The notes under the pieces: model-generated
Told to the model about the DNA's origin: nothing
The model's database searches: none
Seen by the model: the letters and a program-made list of their open reading frames with translations, nothing else
DNA from: Actinomycetes bacterium
Lineage (GTDB): Bacteria; Actinomycetota; Acidimicrobiia; Acidimicrobiales; RAAP-2
Assembly (NCBI GenBank): GCA_021784205.1
Contig: JAJXTB010000134.1
Span: 1 to 5,661 of the forward strand
Direction: 5' to 3'
Length of the DNA stretch: 5,661 nt
Made by a program: the position numbers and the translations under genes
Shown here: piece by piece, positions 4,941-5,661 of the stretch
How positions within the stretch are numbered: the stretch's first letter is position 1
How the letters are laid out: each line of letters begins with the position of its first letter

Positions 4941-5661
4941 TGAGTGACCACGCCAACGACCTCCCCGAGGCCACCGAACATCGCCTCGAGGAGCTCGAAC
5001 ACGGACTCTTCACCTCGGACCTCTCGGTGAACGAGTTCTTGCTCGTCAAAGAGGCGGGGTTCCACCCGGTCGGTCTCGTCATGGGGTCCTCGATCTACCA
5101 CACGGGCATTCAGACCCGTAAGTGGAGCCAGAGTCAAGAGTTGACCAAACTCACCGAGGCGATGTACAACGCCCGCGAACTGGCCATGAACCGGATGGAG
5201 GAAGAGGCCGCCGAACTCGGCGCCGACGGCGTCGTCGGCGTCCGCCTCGACGTCAACTACTACGAGTGGGGCAAGGACGCGGCGGAGTTCATCGCGGTGG
5301 GCACCGCGGTCAAAGCCGAGGACGGTGTCTCGCGCCGTAACAAATTAGGCAAACCCTTCACCTCGGACCTCTCGGGTCAGGACTTCTGGACGCTCTCCCA
5401 GACTGGCTACGCGCCCCAGGGGCTCGTCATGGGCACCTGCGTGTACCACATCGCCCACCGTGGCCTTGGCCAAGCGCTCAGTTCGACCGGTCAGAACGTC
5501 GAGTTGCCCAACTTCACCCAGGCGCTTTACGAGGCGCGAGAACTCGCCATGACGCGCATGCAGGACGAGTCGACCCGACTCGGGGCCTCGGGAATCGTGG
5601 GGGTCCGCCTCGAGGAGAAGTCTCACCAGTGGGGTTCGCACACGATCGAGTTCCTCGCCCT
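4940..5661 (+). CDS. Tandem YbjQ/UPF0145 domain protein, 3' end outside window
   Basis: The frame is open from ATG 4940 to the window edge, giving 240 full codons and no stop. GGAGG at 4929-4933 lies 6 nt upstream. After an acidic N-terminal stretch (1-22) come two homologous units starting FTSDLS at residues 24 and 140. Each has GLVMG followed by an aromatic-His pair (Y53-H54 in SSIYH, Y169-H170 in TCVYH), then a helix (YNARELAMNRM from 76, YEARELAMTRM from 197). Next come LGADGVVGVRLD and LGASGIVGVRLE, and EFIAVGTAV in unit 1. This ARELA...LGA(D/S)G(V/I)VGVR pattern marks the YbjQ_1 family, often labelled heavy-metal-binding, though that function is not proven. Single-domain YbjQ is about 107 aa and forms ring-like oligomers, so a fused pair could build such a ring from half as many chains. 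Unit 2 carries an extra five residues or so before its helix. Substrate and pathway are unknown. Confidence 0.88.
   Translation, partial: MSDHANDLPEATEHRLEELEHGLFTSDLSVNEFLLVKEAGFHPVGLVMGSSIYHTGIQTRKWSQSQELTKLTEAMYNARELAMNRMEEEAAELGADGVVGVRLDVNYYEWGKDAAEFIAVGTAVKAEDGVSRRNKLGKPFTSDLSGQDFWTLSQTGYAPQGLVMGTCVYHIAHRGLGQALSSTGQNVELPNFTQALYEARELAMTRMQDESTRLGASGIVGVRLEEKSHQWGSHTIEFLA
5008..5027 (+). repeat. Direct repeat, copy 1 (start of YbjQ unit 1)
   Basis: This is identical over 20 bases to 5356-5375, exactly 348 bp (116 codons) downstream and in the same frame. Both encode the FTSDLS segment that opens each YbjQ unit. It marks the register of an internal gene duplication. Confidence 0.85.
5356..5375 (+). 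repeat. Direct repeat, copy 2 (start of YbjQ unit 2)
   Basis: This is the second copy of the 20-base repeat at 5008-5027. The surrounding DNA has diverged much more than these 20 bases. Confidence 0.85.

Noticed and set aside
5122..5340. A 72-aa Arg-rich plus-strand frame inside the YbjQ-type gene
   Set aside because: It is out of frame with the tandem-domain protein, whose frame is open from 4940 to the window end with clear domain repeats.

Overview
The window is GC-rich, with G or C at most third codon positions. It has dense short-spaced genes, several GTG starts and TANNNT-type -10 elements. This looks like a high-GC actinobacterium, perhaps a member of the Acidimicrobiia; the class-level guess rests on general protein character and is weak. 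No mobile element, tRNA, rRNA or CRISPR array is visible.

Layout. (1) Positions 1-1563, plus strand: the C-terminal part of an AMP-forming acyl-CoA synthetase, then after 42 bp a Nit1-like carbon-nitrogen hydrolase with its own strong Shine-Dalgarno sequence. (2) Positions 1682-3085, plus strand: an ACT domain-malic enzyme fusion, probably with its own promoter in the preceding gap. (3) Positions 3150-3710, minus strand: an isochorismatase-fold cysteine hydrolase convergent with the malic enzyme. A perfect 10-bp inverted repeat between the two genes could end both transcripts. (4) Positions 3961-4395, plus strand: a small heat-shock protein (Hsp20). It is preceded by a perfect CIRCE operator (binding site of the HrcA repressor) that overlaps the best promoter, and followed by a 13-bp GC-rich terminator hairpin. 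(5) From 4542 to the window end, plus strand: an unrecognised 132-aa protein whose stop codon overlaps the start of a tandem-YbjQ (UPF0145) protein by one base. The second gene is cut by the window end.

Most of the genes are general metabolism and stress housekeeping: acyl activation, amide hydrolysis, the malate-to-pyruvate step and protein aggregation control. The most informative features are the CIRCE element on a lone hsp20 gene and the translationally coupled pair of unrecognised gene plus duplicated YbjQ gene at the right end. The function of that pair cannot be read from sequence. No clearly new multi-gene system is visible within these limits.
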